Below, one piece after another: positions 62,728-64,000 of a stretch of 64,000 nt of DNA (its first letter is position 1; every line of letters begins with the position of its first letter). Origin of the DNA: Shewanella zhangzhouensis (GTDB lineage Bacteria; Pseudomonadota; Gammaproteobacteria; Enterobacterales; Shewanellaceae); assembly GCF_019457615.1 (NCBI RefSeq), contig NZ_CP080414.1, forward strand, positions 2,106,501-2,170,500, in the 5' to 3' direction. The notes beneath the pieces were generated by a model that had not been told where the DNA came from, searched no databases, and worked only from the letters and a program-made list of their open reading frames with translations. Both the position numbers and the translations under genes were made by a program.

Positions 62728-62827
62728 GCCGGGGGCGTATAGGAATTCGCTTCACGGATGAAGCGGATATAACTACTGACTCCAACGTCCAGGATGGTCG
62801 CTGGTTTATTACTTAAAGTAACTTAAC
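62728..62827 (+). promoter_or_regulatory. rpsA leader with S1-autoregulation features
   Basis: The 100-base leader has no canonical Shine-Dalgarno before the ATG (TAAAGTAACTTAAC). It contains a GGA in the loop of the hairpin GCTTCA-CGGA-TGAAGC (62749-62764), further GGA triplets at 62742 and 62792, and an AT-rich palindrome TTACTTAAAGTAA near the start. A. coli-type rpsA leader with GGA in hairpin loops and weak Shine-Dalgarno is bound by S1 for feedback. That this one works alike is inference. Confidence 0.5.
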
Positions 62828-64000
62828 ATGACTGAATCTTTTGCTGATCTGTTTGAACAATCCCTTCAACAACTGGAGTTCCGTCCAGGTTCTATCGTTC
62901 GTGGTACTGTAGTTGCCATCGAAAACGGCCTGGTACTGGTTGACGCCGGTCTGAAGTCTGAGAGCCCAATCCCTGCCGAGCAGTTCAAGAATGCCCAAGG
63001 CGTTCTGGAAATCGCCGTTGGCGACCAGGTAGACGTAGCTCTGGACTCTGTAGAAGACGGTTTCGGTGAGACTCAACTGTCTCGCGAAAAGGCCAAGCGC
63101 CATGAAGCCTGGATCGTTCTGGAAAAAGCTTACGAAGATGCTGAGACCGTTATCGGTATCATCAATGGCAAGGTTAAAGGCGGTTTCACCGTTGAACTGA
63201 ACGGTATCCGTGCGTTCCTGCCAGGCTCTCTGGTTGACGTTCGCCCTGTGCGCGACACTGCTCACCTGGAAAACAAAGAGCTGGAATTCAAAGTTATCAA
63301 GCTGGACCAGAAGCGCAACAACGTTGTTGTTTCCCGTCGTGCAGTTATCGAGTCTGAGAGCAGCGCTGAGCGCGACGCTCTGCTGGAGAACCTGCAAGAA
63401 GGTCAAGCCGTTAAAGGTATCGTTAAGAACCTCACTGACTACGGTGCATTCGTTGACCTGGGCGGCGTAGACGGCCTGCTGCACATCACTGACATGGCTT
63501 GGAAGCGCGTTAAGCACCCATCCGAGATCGTGAACGTTGGTGATGAAATCAATGTGAAAGTTCTGAAGTACGATCGTGAGCGTACTCGCGTTTCTCTGGG
63601 TCTGAAGCAACTGGGTGAAGACCCATGGCTGGAAATCAGCAAGCGCTACCCAGAAAACACTCGTCTGACCGGTCGCGTAACCAACCTGACTGACTACGGT
63701 TGCTTCGTTGAAATCGAAGAAGGCGTTGAAGGTCTGGTACACGTTTCTGAAATGGATTGGACCAACAAGAACATCCACCCATCAAAGGTTGTTAACCTGG
63801 GTGACGAAGTTGAAGTTCTGGTTCTGGACATCGATGAAGAGCGTCGTCGTATTTCTCTGGGTCTCAAGCAGTGCAAGACCAACCCATGGGAAGACTTCGC
63901 TAACCGTTACAACAAGGGCGACAAGGTTTCCGGTAAGATCAAGTCTATCACTGACTTCGGTATCTTCATCGGTCTGGACGGCGGTATCGACGGTCTGGTT
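62828..64000 (+). CDS. rpsA: 30S ribosomal protein S1, 3' end cut off by the window edge
   Basis: Binds mRNA on the 30S subunit and helps unfold and recruit it. The 391 codons in the window (of about 555) start MTESFADLFEQSLQQLEFRP. S1 repeats are seen at about residues 18-85, 103-170, 188-256 and 273-341, with a fifth starting near 358. Typical blocks are KGIVKNLTDYGAFVDLGGVD, GRVTNLTDYGCFVEIEEGVE and VSEMDWTNKNIHPSK. The gene is open to the window end without a stop. Codon use is strongly biased, as expected of a highly expressed gene. Follows cmk, as in E. coli. Confidence 0.97.
   Translation, partial: MTESFADLFEQSLQQLEFRPGSIVRGTVVAIENGLVLVDAGLKSESPIPAEQFKNAQGVLEIAVGDQVDVALDSVEDGFGETQLSREKAKRHEAWIVLEKAYEDAETVIGIINGKVKGGFTVELNGIRAFLPGSLVDVRPVRDTAHLENKELEFKVIKLDQKRNNVVVSRRAVIESESSAERDALLENLQEGQAVKGIVKNLTDYGAFVDLGGVDGLLHITDMAWKRVKHPSEIVNVGDEINVKVLKYDRERTRVSLGLKQLGEDPWLEISKRYPENTRLTGRVTNLTDYGCFVEIEEGVEGLVHVSEMDWTNKNIHPSKVVNLGDEVEVLVLDIDEERRRISLGLKQCKTNPWEDFANRYNKGDKVSGKIKSITDFGIFIGLDGGIDGLV

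Noticed and set aside
62813..63778. 321-codon open frame on the minus strand at the end of the window
   Set aside because: The plus strand encodes ribosomal protein S1 without interruption; the antisense frame is a shadow.

Overview
The window looks like a chromosomal segment of a gammaproteobacterium of the Shewanella type (order Alteromonadales). The grounds are gene content and order: elongation factor P with Arg32 beside its rhamnosyltransferase EarP, a branched-chain 2-oxoacid dehydrogenase cluster behind a LiuR-like operator, an arginine-catabolic astE, a nitrate-sensing-type chemoreceptor, and many gene pairs shared with Escherichia coli (pabB-nudL, yfbR-alaA, ybfE-fldA, seqA-pgm, sppA-ansA, nrdA-nrdB-yfaE, ubiG facing gyrA, serC/aroA/cmk/rpsA). 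The species-level guess is inference. There is no prophage, CRISPR array, recognisable transposase or defence island; this is mostly core housekeeping DNA.

Layout. 1-3.7 kb: the 5' part of asnS (minus), a small membrane protein, then nudL and pabB (minus). 3.8-8.6 kb: class I fumarase, a striking 268-bp nested palindrome, a secreted S9 peptidase and a YiiX-type papain-fold protein. 8.9-12.7 kb: the opgGH operon for osmoregulated periplasmic glucans. 12.8-16.4 kb: adhE and a divergent MarC-family gene. 16.5-19.8 kb: dGTPase-like gene, yfbR and alaA. 20.2-21.8 kb: an NhaC-family transporter behind a leader that can hide its ribosome binding site. 22-26 kb: efp, earP, fldA, ybfE, a DUF2788 gene and ybfF, all on the minus strand. 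26.3-30.4 kb: seqA-pgm, msrA and astE. 30.5-35.5 kb: bkdA1-bkdA2-bkdB, then nadA. 35.7-42.9 kb: chemoreceptor, tRNA-Ser(GGA), DUF885 lipoprotein, orphan response regulator, CCP-like carboxypeptidase, zinc-ribbon protein and a YeaC-like protein. 42.9-48.9 kb: ansA, sppA, fadH and a secreted YciI-like protein. 48.9-54.5 kb: nrdAB-yfaE with a pair of NrdR-type boxes, then gph and ubiG. 54.9-64 kb: gyrA, serC, an aspartate/aromatic aminotransferase on the opposite strand, aroA, cmk and the first 391 codons of rpsA.

Functional threads are amino acid metabolism (alaA, astE, bkd, ansA, serC, aspC, aroA), nucleotide supply and genome maintenance (dgt-like gene, yfbR, nrdAB, cmk, gyrA, seqA), translation (asnS, efp/earP, rpsA, tRNA-Ser) and cofactor synthesis (pabB, nadA, ubiG). 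The least explained parts are non-coding: the 268-bp palindromic element behind fumarase, the switch-like leader of the NhaC gene, and a GATC-rich hairpin behind gph.
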